Positions 25,162 to 33,005 are shown, numbered from the stretch's first letter. The stretch: DNA of 34,953 bases from Halobacteroidaceae bacterium (GCA_003554585.1 PWGV01000081.1:1-34953); one strand, 5' to 3'. Notes: generated from the letters alone by a model not told the origin. Program-made: numbers and translations.

Positions 25162-25983
25162 TCAGGCCTCCTCTGTCTGCAGTTTTCTGGCCAGTTGGTT
25201 ATGCAGTTTGTGTCCCGCTCGAACGGCAATTATGTGCCCCAGAACGGGTCGGTAAAGGGCAAGGTCACCCAGGAGATCAAGAACCTTGTGGCTAACGGGT
25301 TCATCGGAAACCCGGTAAGGGGGAGAATCCTCTCCCGGGTTAAAAATCAGGGCACAATCAGTCCCGCCTCCTTTAGCCAGGCCTTTTTCTCTTAAAACTC
25401 GGGCCTCTTCAGCCCAGCCAAAAGTGCGGGCCGGAAGTAAATCTTCCCAATCTTTTTCCAGGTCAATAACCTGTCTTCCGATCGGGGGAGGGGCAATAAA
25501 AACGCAGGTAACTCTAAAACCATCCCAGGGAAGGGCGATCAGGGAAGCTAAGCCTTCCCGAACAAAGGAAACCTCTTCGATTTTTCGATAGATCCTTGGC
25601 GCTTCCTGCTTTTTTATTCCGCCTTTCTTTAATTCGGAGAAAATTGGTTGTGCGCTGCCGTCAAGAATGGGCATTTCCGGGCCATCAGTTTCTATTTTAA
25701 GGTTATCCAGGCCCAGGACTGCTGCAGCAGCCAGAAAATGTTCAACAGTACCGATCCGACAATTTCCCTCTCCAAGTTTAGTGGCCCGGTTTGTTTCAAT
25801 TACCTTTTCCGGGCTCGCTTTAAAAGATGGGCCCCCGGGGAGGTCCCTGCGGCCAAAAATAAAACCGCTATCGGGAGGCCCTGGTTTTACAGTTACAGAA
25901 ACCAGGGCCCCGGAGTGGAGTCCTCGCCCCTCAATTTTCACCGTATTCTGAAGAGTATGCTGCTGCCCCCTGCTGGTTAACAT
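25162..25983 (-). CDS. lpxC: UDP-3-O-acyl-N-acetylglucosamine deacetylase LpxC
   Basis: The zinc deacetylase that commits precursors to lipid A. Key residues are all present: Glu81-His82 in TVEHFLAAAA, His232 and Asp236 in SHKVLDLLGDLAL, and His258 in VRAGHKLHNQLA; LDGSAQPI and PARTFGWAEE are also conserved. 273 residues is the short form common outside Proteobacteria. It is the first gene of the operon, with GGGGTGAGG before the ATG and a promoter at 26016-26045. Confidence 0.98.
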   Translation of the reverse strand: MLTSRGQQHTLQNTVKIEGRGLHSGALVSVTVKPGPPDSGFIFGRRDLPGGPSFKASPEKVIETNRATKLGEGNCRIGTVEHFLAAAAVLGLDNLKIETDGPEMPILDGSAQPIFSELKKGGIKKQEAPRIYRKIEEVSFVREGLASLIALPWDGFRVTCVFIAPPPIGRQVIDLEKDWEDLLPARTFGWAEEARVLREKGLAKGGGTDCALIFNPGEDSPPYRVSDEPVSHKVLDLLGDLALYRPVLGHIIAVRAGHKLHNQLARKLQTEEA

Positions 25984-26015
25984 TCCCTCACCCCGGTCCT
26001 CTTCAAACTATGTAG

Positions 26016-26045
26016 TATTTCAAGAAGAAACCTTATATTTCCTGC
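26016..26045 (-). promoter_or_regulatory. Sigma-H-like promoter of the lpxC operon
   Basis: The minus strand reads GCAGGAAAT-N12-CTTGAAATA. The -35-like half fits exactly; the -10-like half is GAAA instead of GAAT. The start would be near 26009, about 26 nt before the lpxC ATG. No good sigma-A promoter was seen in this 110-nt gap. Confidence 0.5.
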
Positions 26046-26091
26046 ATAAAGGGGGAAAAGTCCCCCTGTCTTCTTTGCTGGCAACACCCTG

Positions 26092-26134
26092 CTGAAAACA
26101 AAACTCCCTGCCCTTTCTCCGGGCAGGGAGTTTT
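26092..26134 (-). terminator. Strong intrinsic terminator after the BsuPI-domain gene
   Basis: A 14-bp perfect stem with plus-strand arms AAAACTCCCTGCCC (26100-26113) and GGGCAGGGAGTTTT (26121-26134) and a 7-nt loop. On the minus strand it ends in TTTTGTTTTC. It separates the gene at 26153 from the lpx operon. Confidence 0.9.
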
Positions 26135-26152
26135 ATTTTTAAATTACTCAGT

Positions 26153-26911
26153 TCATCGACTGATATTAATGGTTATTTCTTCACTGCTTACTTCTCTATT
26201 ATGGATAGTCAGTTTACCTTCCAGGGTGTAATTCCCTGTTACAAAAGTCCGGATCTGATTGGTGGGGATAAGGAAAGTTTCCAGCCAGGCTTCGTAGGGC
26301 TCCATCCTTTTCGTCTGGAAAGCCTGGGTAAAGGCCTTATCGTGCGACCACTGCCAGACCACCCGGCCCCCTCTGCGTAAAACAAGATCATGAGTTTGAC
26401 CAGTTGAGAATTCCAGCTCAACTGACCGATCGGATTTATTGAAAATCAACATGGAAACGGCAATATAATCACCGTACTTGTAGCTGGAGCGGTCGGTATC
26501 GATAATAACCAGAAGCCCTCTCGCATCCCTGGCTGGAGGAGAAGGTTCTCCTCTTTCAATATCAATAATACCCCTCCTCTGATCCCAGTTTGTATTGAGG
26601 CCAAGGTGATCTTCTAAGAATTCCAGGGAAACCATCAGGTAGCCGTGAACGATAATCGGCCTATCAATAACAAAGTTATTGCCTGCAACCCGTCCCCTGA
26701 CCTGTTTCCCGGTAACATTCCAGTTTAGGCTGATATTGAAATAATCAGTTACCTCTTCCAGGGGGACAAAGATCCGCCCATCAATCTCCAGGGGTTTGAC
26801 TTCCGGCCTTACCCTCCGCCCATCAAAATATAAGTCAGCGGCCATTAAGCTAGAAGATAGCCCAATAACCAGGGCAAAAACGATTAACCCCAAAAATATT
26901 TTCTTGCTCAT
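26153..26911 (-). CDS. Secreted protein with copper-amine-oxidase-N-like stalk and BsuPI proteinase-inhibitor domain
   Basis: 252 residues. A signal peptide (KIFLGLIVFALVIGLSSSLM) is followed by a copper amine oxidase N-terminal-like domain (about 26-120; LEIDGRIFVPLEEVTDYFN and MVSLEFLEDHLGLNTNWDQR), a domain common in secreted Bacillota proteins. A BsuPI-like domain follows (about 130-250; YKYGDYIAVSMLIFNKSD, FSTGQTHDLVLRRGGRVVWQ, FLIPTNQ and GNYTLEGKLT). BsuPI was first described as the inhibitor of an intracellular subtilisin of Bacillus (family knowledge). Here it is exported and the gene lies directly after a subtilase-like gene, which suggests but does not prove a functional pair. It has its own promoter and terminator, with GGGAGGTG before the ATG. 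Confidence 0.85.
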   Translation of the reverse strand: MSKKIFLGLIVFALVIGLSSSLMAADLYFDGRRVRPEVKPLEIDGRIFVPLEEVTDYFNISLNWNVTGKQVRGRVAGNNFVIDRPIIVHGYLMVSLEFLEDHLGLNTNWDQRRGIIDIERGEPSPPARDARGLLVIIDTDRSSYKYGDYIAVSMLIFNKSDRSVELEFSTGQTHDLVLRRGGRVVWQWSHDKAFTQAFQTKRMEPYEAWLETFLIPTNQIRTFVTGNYTLEGKLTIHNREVSSEEITINISR

Positions 26912-26936
26912 TTTTGCAACACCTCCCAGTAATCAT

Positions 26937-26965
26937 ATTATAACCCTTTTTCTTTACATGGACAA
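26937..26965 (-). promoter_or_regulatory. Sigma-A-type promoter of the BsuPI-domain gene
   Basis: The minus strand reads TTGTCC-N17-TATAAT, close to the vegetative consensus and unlike the GCAGGA-type promoters of the envelope operons. The start would be about 20 nt before the ATG, just after the protease terminator. Confidence 0.8.
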
Positions 26966-27002
26966 TTTAATAAACCTACAGATCACTTACACCATTTTTG
27001 GG

Positions 27003-27028
27003 AAAAAACCGGAACCCTAGGGTCCCGG
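27003..27028 (-). terminator. Intrinsic terminator after the pseudo-subtilase gene
   Basis: Stem arms CCGGAACCC (plus 27009-27017) and GGGTCCCGG (27020-27028), nearly palindromic, followed on the minus strand by TTTTTT. It lies 7 nt after the stop. Confidence 0.85.
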
Positions 27029-27034
27029 CGTATT

Positions 27035-28270
27035 TCACTCTTCTTTTAGTTTTTCCATAGCCTTCTGGGCATCCAGTATGCCCCCGCTAATCTTATCTTC
27101 CAGCCCGGGAATAATTCTTGAAGACCCCTTAATAAGATCTTTAACTTCCTGAGGAGAAAGATCCATCTTTTCTGACCAGAGCAGGGCAGCCACTCCAACA
27201 GCATAGGCAGCAGCAACAGCGGTTCCATCCCAGTATCCATAACCTCCCCCGGTTACAGCGGAAAACACATCTTCACCCGGGGCTGCAATATCAACCCACT
27301 CTCCAAAATTGCTGAAATCAGTCAGCCTGTCCTGGGGGTCAATAGCTGCTACGGTAAGGACTCCCGGAGAGGCGGCGGGGAAAAACTTCTCTTCCATTCC
27401 CATGTCCCCGCTCCCGGCAACAATTAAAATCCCAGATTCCTGGGCAAATTTTACTGCCTGCTCCAGGAATGGACTGGGAAAACGCCACCCTCCGTCCATG
27501 AGGGCAATTATTCTTTTTTCGGGGTTTTCCCTGGCCCATTTTCCGATCCAGACCAAGCCTCCAATCAAGTCCGCCCTGTAATGGCGCGCCTCCGAATCAT
27601 GAGTCTTAACCCCAATAAAACTGGTTTCCGGGGCAATTCCCCTCATTCTTTCCAGGCTTCCACCTGCAGCAATAGAAGCAATATGGGTTCCCCGACCATG
27701 ATCATCATGGAAGGGTATGGGAGCATCTTCCTCAGCTAATAGAGGTGAAAAACCATCAAGAACCCGGTTAATTACCTTGGGATGCTGGGTATCCAGTCCC
27801 GTATCCATTACTGCTATTACTACATCTCGATTACCCAGGGTAATATCCCAAGCACCAGCCACTCGAATTTTATCAAGTCCCCATCTTCCCCCGGTCCTTG
27901 CCGGGGAGGGAGTAGGTGCGGATGCCCCCAAGAAGTCGGGTTCAACCTGGCGTATGCCTCCCATTGCGAGAAGGGATTCCAGGGCCTGTGAGGTGGCTAT
28001 TCCCACCGGCATTCGAACCAGGTACAGATTAATAGCTTCCCAGGCAGTTTCAATTCTTCCCCCCCAGGCTTTTATAATATCTTCAGGATTCCTTTCCGTT
28101 TGAAATTCTACAAGGATCCTTTTGGGGTGATAGATTTCCACCTGTTCTGCGGGGTCATCCCGGTCGGCAAACCCCCATGGAATAAGGACTGCCCCTCCAA
28201 CAAGCAGCAGGACCAGTACCAGCAAGAGGTCGAAGGTAACAAATTTAGTTTGCTTGAATGGGCGTTCCAT
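27035..28270 (-). CDS. Membrane-anchored subtilase (S8) homologue lacking catalytic residues: probable pseudoprotease
   Basis: 411 residues. There is an N-terminal membrane anchor (FDLLLVLVLLLVGGAVLI), an I9-like propeptide region (about 50-112; KRILVEFQTERNPEDIIKAW) and a subtilisin fold (about 128-405). The catalytic Asp156 is kept in VIAVMDTGLDTQHP. The His motif, normally GHGTHVAG, reads GRGTHIAS, so the catalytic position is Arg193. The Ser motif, normally GTSMAAP, reads GTAVAAA (Ala351, codon GCT at 27218-27220). The oxyanion Asn is Ser287 (VAGSGDMG). The frame is otherwise intact, with GGGAGGAG before the ATG, so this looks like a retained non-proteolytic protein rather than a decaying gene. 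Its BsuPI-domain neighbour is downstream, and an apparently active subtilase is at 34442. Confidence 0.88.
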   Translation of the reverse strand: MERPFKQTKFVTFDLLLVLVLLLVGGAVLIPWGFADRDDPAEQVEIYHPKRILVEFQTERNPEDIIKAWGGRIETAWEAINLYLVRMPVGIATSQALESLLAMGGIRQVEPDFLGASAPTPSPARTGGRWGLDKIRVAGAWDITLGNRDVVIAVMDTGLDTQHPKVINRVLDGFSPLLAEEDAPIPFHDDHGRGTHIASIAAGGSLERMRGIAPETSFIGVKTHDSEARHYRADLIGGLVWIGKWARENPEKRIIALMDGGWRFPSPFLEQAVKFAQESGILIVAGSGDMGMEEKFFPAASPGVLTVAAIDPQDRLTDFSNFGEWVDIAAPGEDVFSAVTGGGYGYWDGTAVAAAYAVGVAALLWSEKMDLSPQEVKDLIKGSSRIIPGLEDKISGGILDAQKAMEKLKEE

Positions 28271-28312
28271 GGAAATTACTCCTCCCGGGCTAAATTACTG
28301 GATAATATAATT

Positions 28313-28341
28313 ATATTCTTTATTGGATTTAAAAAACCTTC
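28313..28341 (-). promoter_or_regulatory. Possible promoter of the pseudo-subtilase gene
   Basis: The minus strand reads GAAGGTTTT-N11-AAAGAATAT: a full match to the GAAT half and one mismatch (AGGT) in the -35 half of the sigma-H-like motif. The region is very AT-rich, so an overlapping sigma-A promoter (TATAAT and TATATT are present) is also possible. Confidence 0.35.
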
Positions 28342-28420
28342 AGGAAAATGGAAGGCGAAAAGTAAGGTGCCAACTTCTTCAAAATAAAACTAAATCGTCC
28401 CTTTTTTGAATTTAAGAAGT

Positions 28421-28480
28421 TTAACCCACCTTAGGAAAGGATTTTCCTGCCAATAAGGGTGGGAAGCCACCCTTTCCCAA
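28421..28480 (-). other. Intergenic hairpin with a 19-codon TTG reading frame
   Basis: Between the LptA-like stop (28543) and the pseudo-subtilase there are 270 nt. They hold a perfect 8-bp hairpin, AAGGGTGG-CTTC-CCACCCTT (28455-28474), not followed by a U-run. A GGTGGAGGG precedes a TTG at 28480, opening 19 codons to a TAA at 28421. It may be the end of the lptA transcript or a leader; I see no recognised family. Confidence 0.25.
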
Positions 28481-28542
28481 TAATTCCCTCCACCTATGAA
28501 ATTTTTTCTCCGAGGAGCCTTTCCCTGGACAAAAAGACCGGA

Positions 28543-29181
28543 TCAAGGGTTCTCCCGTAGTTCAAATTCGCTCTCCATTTTGTATGCAACAAAAGTACCA
28601 TCTTCCATATTGTACTCAATTTTTTCTGCGCGGAACCAGGAACCATCGTCCCTTAGAACATAAACATTACCGGTTGCGGTAAGTAGATCTTTTTCTTCTT
28701 CGATTAAAACCTCATCCGCTTCCATGTCCATATCATCGTAATAGGCTTTTACCTCTCCACTGGCCAGCATTTCTCCCCGTTGCTGCCAGATTTCCAGGGT
28801 ATCCGACCACATCTCCACGGGTATCTCTTCTCCCTCCTCTTCCTGCTGGAAGTAGAAGAAGGATTCCACCCTTCCACCCCGGAAAATGATATGTTCTTCG
28901 TCGAGGTTCATCCACATTTCCGGGCTTTTGATCCGGTTTTTTTCCTGGGTGGCTTCAACACTCTCTTTTAGGAGAAGTTCTTCTTCCTCGCTATCATATT
29001 CCCCGGTAAGGGCAGTTACCACCAGGTCTTCGTAGCGGATTTCTACTCCCCCTTCGAAGCGGATTATCTCATCTTTGAGATAACGAGTGGTTTCTGCAGT
29101 AATATAAACCCGCCTTTCTGCAGTTGCCATTCCTCCCATTAGCAATAGCAATAACACAAAACAGATTACTTTTTTCTGCAT
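28543..29181 (-). CDS. LptA-like OstA-domain periplasmic protein, copy 2
   Basis: 212 residues: a signal peptide (VICFVLLLLLMGGMATA) and then OstA/LptA-type strands with the repeating design (VYITAETTRYLKDEIIRFEG, YEDLVVTALTGEYDSEEEEL, DMEADEVLIEEEKDLLTATG). It is more acidic than copy 1. It is last in the lptF/G-lptD-lptC-lptA cluster. The frame begins at a TTG at 29190, but the ATG at 29181 has GGAGG 9 nt upstream. It probably carries LPS through the periplasm together with the neighbouring LptC and LptD. Confidence 0.82.
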   Translation of the reverse strand: MQKKVICFVLLLLLMGGMATAERRVYITAETTRYLKDEIIRFEGGVEIRYEDLVVTALTGEYDSEEEELLLKESVEATQEKNRIKSPEMWMNLDEEHIIFRGGRVESFFYFQQEEEGEEIPVEMWSDTLEIWQQRGEMLASGEVKAYYDDMDMEADEVLIEEEKDLLTATGNVYVLRDDGSWFRAEKIEYNMEDGTFVAYKMESEFELRENP

Positions 29182-29182
29182 A

Positions 29183-29767
29183 TCAGTCAACCTCCAGTCG
29201 ATGGATCATTTCGACTCCACCCTCAAAAATAATTTCATTTTCTTCCAGCAGAACCATCATTTTTTCAGCTTCAATATCAGTTTTTCCCACTCTGCCAATA
29301 ACTTTCCCGGGAGACCGGAGAATTTCATCTGCCTTGGTGTAGACCATCTCACTGCTTTCCATCCAGTCTCCCCCGGGAGTTTCCATCCGGAAACCAAAAA
29401 GGTTTAAATCCTCGGCCCGTGTATGGTAGTGGGCTTCCTCCACAGAAAAAGTAAAAAAGACCTCACCATCCCGGTAAAAATAGCCTTCTTCAATATCCTG
29501 TAAAATCAATTTCTCTCCCATTTTCCCGCTGCGTTCCCGTTCGGGATCAACAATTGTCTGGACTTTAATTCTCCAGATCATTTCTCCCCGGCTCCAGCCC
29601 ACAACTTCATTACCTGCAAGCCGGAAATGAAAACTTATTTCTTCCTCTTCCCCTATGGGCAGGATAAAATCTCGGGATTGGAAGTACCAAACCCCCCCCA
29701 CTGCCAAAGCAATAACTATAATCCCCAGTAATACGATTAGCCATTTTTTATTATTCCATGAAGTCAT
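29183..29767 (-). CDS. LptC-like protein, copy 2
   Basis: 194 residues: an N-terminal membrane helix (WLIVLLGIIVIALAVGGVWY), then a periplasmic domain in the LptC/OstA style (WRIKVQTIVDPERERSG, AHYHTRAEDLNLFGFRME, KADEILRSPGKVIGRVG, IEAEKMMVLLEENEIIFEGG). The last part is closer to the LptC pattern of converting strands that end in a short G-rich turn. It overlaps the lptD end by 17 nt, with GGGGGA upstream of the ATG, and its stop lies just past the copy 2 lptA start. The call relies on topology and context. Confidence 0.75.
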   Translation of the reverse strand: MTSWNNKKWLIVLLGIIVIALAVGGVWYFQSRDFILPIGEEEEISFHFRLAGNEVVGWSRGEMIWRIKVQTIVDPERERSGKMGEKLILQDIEEGYFYRDGEVFFTFSVEEAHYHTRAEDLNLFGFRMETPGGDWMESSEMVYTKADEILRSPGKVIGRVGKTDIEAEKMMVLLEENEIIFEGGVEMIHRLEVD

Positions 29768-31898
29768 CAAAAAGATCCCCCAAATCTAAATCAAATAACA
29801 TTGGTTCTTCGGGAGTACTGATAACCTGGACTCTCTGCCCGGGAAAGGCCAGAATTTGATACTGGACAAGAAATTCGGTTCGAATATGGTCGTAGGAAAA
29901 AACAAGCTGGCGGCAGTGTAAATCCCAGGCCATTCTAATAGCGCCGCTGTCCAACTCATTTCTAGAAATATCATAGGAGATAATACTTTCAAGTTTAATA
30001 TCTTCTGTCGCCTGCCAGGCTACCTGTCCTTCGACTTTTTTGTGCTCGAAGGGACTGGGGTTAAAACGGTAACCCAGGCCCAGTTCAATTCTGTCAAAAT
30101 CCAACCCCGCACTAATTACAACATCCCGCCACCTCTGGTTTTCAGTGCTGTATCCAGTGGCGAGTCTTAGATTCATATTGGAGGTCCTATACCGGATCTG
30201 CCCGGTTACATCGTAGAACCTTTGGTCAGCAAAATCCCGGCCGGAACTTACAGTTGCAGTCCAGGACTGCCAGTTTAGCCGGAGATCTCCCCGCAGGTTA
30301 TCCTGCAGCCTCCGGTAATCAAAACCGAAAGGACTTTCACCAAAAGGCTGGCGGTAAGTATAGGTCCAGGTTGAACTGAGCCAGTTTAAAGGACGTAGTG
30401 TTAGTCGGTTTCGGCTGGATAATTCCGCCTGCAAATCCCTGGTAGTATAACCATAAACACTCCCTTGCTGGGTCAGCTGCAGGTTGGCCCAGGTAAAAGG
30501 CCGGAAAAATCTATTATAATCAACTCTTAACCCTGCCCTTCCTGCCCGCAGGTCAACTTTTCGGTCATCGTAATAACCTCCCAGGACTTCAAAAGTAAAA
30601 GGCCGAAGGTAAGACGGGGGGGATTCATCCCAGTAAACTGGCCTGGTAGTAACTTTTACCTCGGGAATGGTGTAAAAGTGGTCTCCGCTGCCCCCTATAC
30701 TCGGAACCCTTCGCTCAAAAAGGACTTCATACCCCAGCCCAGAATCTCCGCCCCTGTAAAGAAAGGAACCTGCCCAGCGGTCATCGAATTCTCCGTCATC
30801 TATTTCGCTATCATATTCTCCATCCAGGCGGAAACGATGGCGGGGAGAAAGTTCAAAATTATACCGCCCCGAGAGCGAAGCCTCCAGTTCACTCCAAGCG
30901 TCATCTATTCCCCCATAAAAATAGGTTCCGTCAATATCTGTATCCAGGCGCAGGTCCCAGGAATCCTGGCTTCCCCTCCAATCAAGGTCGGTTCTCAGGT
31001 CAATCCTTTGCCCCTGGTAATTGGTCAGGCCAAGTCTTCCGGAAAAATTACCGGAAAAGGGAGTTTCCTGGCGATGTTCCAGCTGGGCCTGCCACAGGGG
31101 CAGACCTATTTCAGCTCTATCCTGCTGGAAATAAAAATAAAAACGCCCCAGGTCATCCTCCCGGTCCAGGTAGACGTGCCTGATTCCAAAACCGAGGCCC
31201 GTGCGGGTATAAACATCGGTAAGGATCTGGCCGTAAGAATTGTCCAGGGAATAGTTATAGGAAAACTTAACGAAAAAACCTCTTTGGGCAGAATAACCAA
31301 CCTCTGGGGTTATCTGCTGTTCTCTTTCTTTCAGGGAGATGTAAAGGTAGGGCCAGTAAAAAACAGGCAGCCTTCCCGACAGTTCCCAGAAGGAAACGTG
31401 CCGCGAAATTAATTTGTCCCCAGGATAAACCTCAACCTTTGAAGATCTTAGAAAGAAGTGGGGCTCCTCCAATTCACAGGTTGTAACCCTGGCTTCATCA
31501 ACAAAAACCCGTTCCCTTTCCCCTTCAATTCTTTTGCTGTGCAGGTATACATAACCTTCTACTTCATCGGTAACAAATTCTCCCCGGGCATCCAGAATAA
31601 TCGTTTTTTCCTGCTCAAAATAATAAGTTATTTCCTGGCTTTTAAAACCCGAATCTCCCTGGACAAAATAAACATTGCCCCGGGCGGTGAGGAAACCTTC
31701 GGCAAAATCGATAAATAGTTCATCACAGGTTAGCCTGTTATCTTCCCAGATAACAACAACATTGTTCCGGGCTTCGGCCTGCTCTTCCTTGAGAAAATAA
31801 TCCAGGCGTTCCGCATTAATATTGACCCGGGTTGCTGCCTGGGTAGAAAAACTAAAAATTAAAATGAAAATCCCTATAGCGAGTCCAATCCGTCGCAC
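29751..31898 (-). CDS. lptD: LPS-assembly outer-membrane protein LptD
   Basis: 715 residues, the longer of two LptD homologues here. A signal peptide (LAIGIFILIFSFSTQAA) precedes the OstA-like N-terminal domain (about 24-130; VNINAERLDYFLKEEQAEAR and FLTARGNVYFVQGDSGFKS). The junction has the LptD motif ARVTTCELEEPHFFLRSSK and LPVFYWPYLYISL, followed by a beta-barrel of about 500 residues. The protein ends in an acidic tail (DLGDLFDDFME) rather than an aromatic residue, which is unusual for a barrel. It starts at a GTG with GGAGG 8 nt upstream, 12 nt after the permease stop. With LptE absent nearby, partner proteins are unknown. Confidence 0.92.
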   Translation of the reverse strand: MRRIGLAIGIFILIFSFSTQAATRVNINAERLDYFLKEEQAEARNNVVVIWEDNRLTCDELFIDFAEGFLTARGNVYFVQGDSGFKSQEITYYFEQEKTIILDARGEFVTDEVEGYVYLHSKRIEGERERVFVDEARVTTCELEEPHFFLRSSKVEVYPGDKLISRHVSFWELSGRLPVFYWPYLYISLKEREQQITPEVGYSAQRGFFVKFSYNYSLDNSYGQILTDVYTRTGLGFGIRHVYLDREDDLGRFYFYFQQDRAEIGLPLWQAQLEHRQETPFSGNFSGRLGLTNYQGQRIDLRTDLDWRGSQDSWDLRLDTDIDGTYFYGGIDDAWSELEASLSGRYNFELSPRHRFRLDGEYDSEIDDGEFDDRWAGSFLYRGGDSGLGYEVLFERRVPSIGGSGDHFYTIPEVKVTTRPVYWDESPPSYLRPFTFEVLGGYYDDRKVDLRAGRAGLRVDYNRFFRPFTWANLQLTQQGSVYGYTTRDLQAELSSRNRLTLRPLNWLSSTWTYTYRQPFGESPFGFDYRRLQDNLRGDLRLNWQSWTATVSSGRDFADQRFYDVTGQIRYRTSNMNLRLATGYSTENQRWRDVVISAGLDFDRIELGLGYRFNPSPFEHKKVEGQVAWQATEDIKLESIISYDISRNELDSGAIRMAWDLHCRQLVFSYDHIRTEFLVQYQILAFPGQRVQVISTPEEPMLFDLDLGDLFDDFME

Positions 31899-31910
31899 AA
31901 TCCACTCCTC

Positions 31911-33005
31911 CTATAGCCGCCGGCCCTCACCCCTCAGGATTAAAAGCAGCCCGACAAAAAGGAAAATTCCGTTCGGCAGCCAGGCGGCAAGAAACGGTGC
32001 CAGGATATCATTGCGTCCCAGCGACCGGGCCAGGGAAAGCAATACGTAATACCCAAAGATCAGAGCTATACTTAAAACAACTGCAAGGCCTTTGCCTCTT
32101 CCGAAATTAATACTCAGCGGGACTCCCAGCAGAACAAATATTATGGCCGAAAGGGGAATAGCAAGTTTAATATGGTAATCAACAAGGAGAGAGTTAACAT
32201 TTAATCCGCTCCGGGAAAAAAGCTGAATTTCTTCCCGCAATTCGGCTCTGCTCATTTCCTGTGGGGTCCTCTGTCGCCCAAAAAAGCGCTCTATTTGCTG
32301 GCCCACATTGATTTCATACTGGTCGAAGCGGACCTGGAAAGCGGGATAACCTTCCTCGTCAAAATCGATTGCCAGACCTTCACGCAGGTACCAGATATCA
32401 TCAAAAAACCTTCCGCTGGAAGCTGTAATCAGCCGGGGTAATCTGTTCTCGCCTTCCAGCTCATAAACCATTATATCCTCTAAAGTCCCGGCGTCTGGGT
32501 TAACCTGTCCCACGTAGAAAAAACGGTCTCCAGGGCCCCGGAAAAACACATTTTCCTCCACTCCCGGAGGAGTTTCCTGTAAAACCACTTCCCTTATTAT
32601 ATTCTGGGAGCGGTGGGTGGCCCAGGGGGAAATTTTCTCGTTTATAAAATAGGTTAAACCGGACATAATAATGGCCACAAAAAGAAAAGGAACCATAATT
32701 CTCTGAAAACTCATACCTCCGAGCCGGAAAGCAGTGTACTCATTGTCTTTAACCAGCCTGCCCAGGGAAAAGAGGGTAGCAAAAAGGACGGCGAGGGGAA
32801 AAGTTTGGACCATTAGGGATGGAAGCCGGTAAGCCAGCAGTTTAATAACTGCCCAGACTTCAACCTGCTTGATGATGATTAAATCAGCAAGTTCAAATAA
32901 AAACCCACTGACCATCATCACAGAAATCCCCATGCAGGCAATCAAAAGGGGTTTTGCCATTTCCCTGATTAGATACCTATCGCTTATAGGTTTGAGGAAT
33001 GCCAT
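31911..33005 (-). CDS. LptF/LptG-family LPS export permease, copy 2
   Basis: 364 residues with the same layout as copy 1: N-terminal ISDRYLIREMAKPLLIACMG, coupling segment GRLVKDNEYTAFRLGGMS, periplasmic domain (about 120-265) and three C-terminal helices (LAIPLSAIIFVLLGVPLSIN, AVVLSIALIFGYYVLLSLA). The ABC complex needs one LptF and one LptG, so this and copy 1 probably form a heterodimer with the single LptB. The ATG at 33005 lies about 22 nt after the predicted transcription start; a GTG at 33014 is the alternative. It is first in the right-hand Lpt cluster. Confidence 0.92.
   Translation of the reverse strand: MAFLKPISDRYLIREMAKPLLIACMGISVMMVSGFLFELADLIIIKQVEVWAVIKLLAYRLPSLMVQTFPLAVLFATLFSLGRLVKDNEYTAFRLGGMSFQRIMVPFLFVAIIMSGLTYFINEKISPWATHRSQNIIREVVLQETPPGVEENVFFRGPGDRFFYVGQVNPDAGTLEDIMVYELEGENRLPRLITASSGRFFDDIWYLREGLAIDFDEEGYPAFQVRFDQYEINVGQQIERFFGRQRTPQEMSRAELREEIQLFSRSGLNVNSLLVDYHIKLAIPLSAIIFVLLGVPLSINFGRGKGLAVVLSIALIFGYYVLLSLARSLGRNDILAPFLAAWLPNGIFLFVGLLLILRGEGRRL

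Noticed and set aside
27676-27700. His196 of the pseudo-subtilase as the catalytic His
   Set aside because: In the motif GHGTHVAG the catalytic residue is the first His; here that place is Arg193, and His196 matches the second, structural His.
28455-28474. The 8-bp hairpin as an intrinsic terminator
   Set aside because: No U-run follows the stem on either strand (UUAUU only on the minus strand).
30678-31412. A 244-codon plus-strand frame opposite lptD
   Set aside because: Antisense to a well-supported LptD barrel, with no ribosome site or family features.
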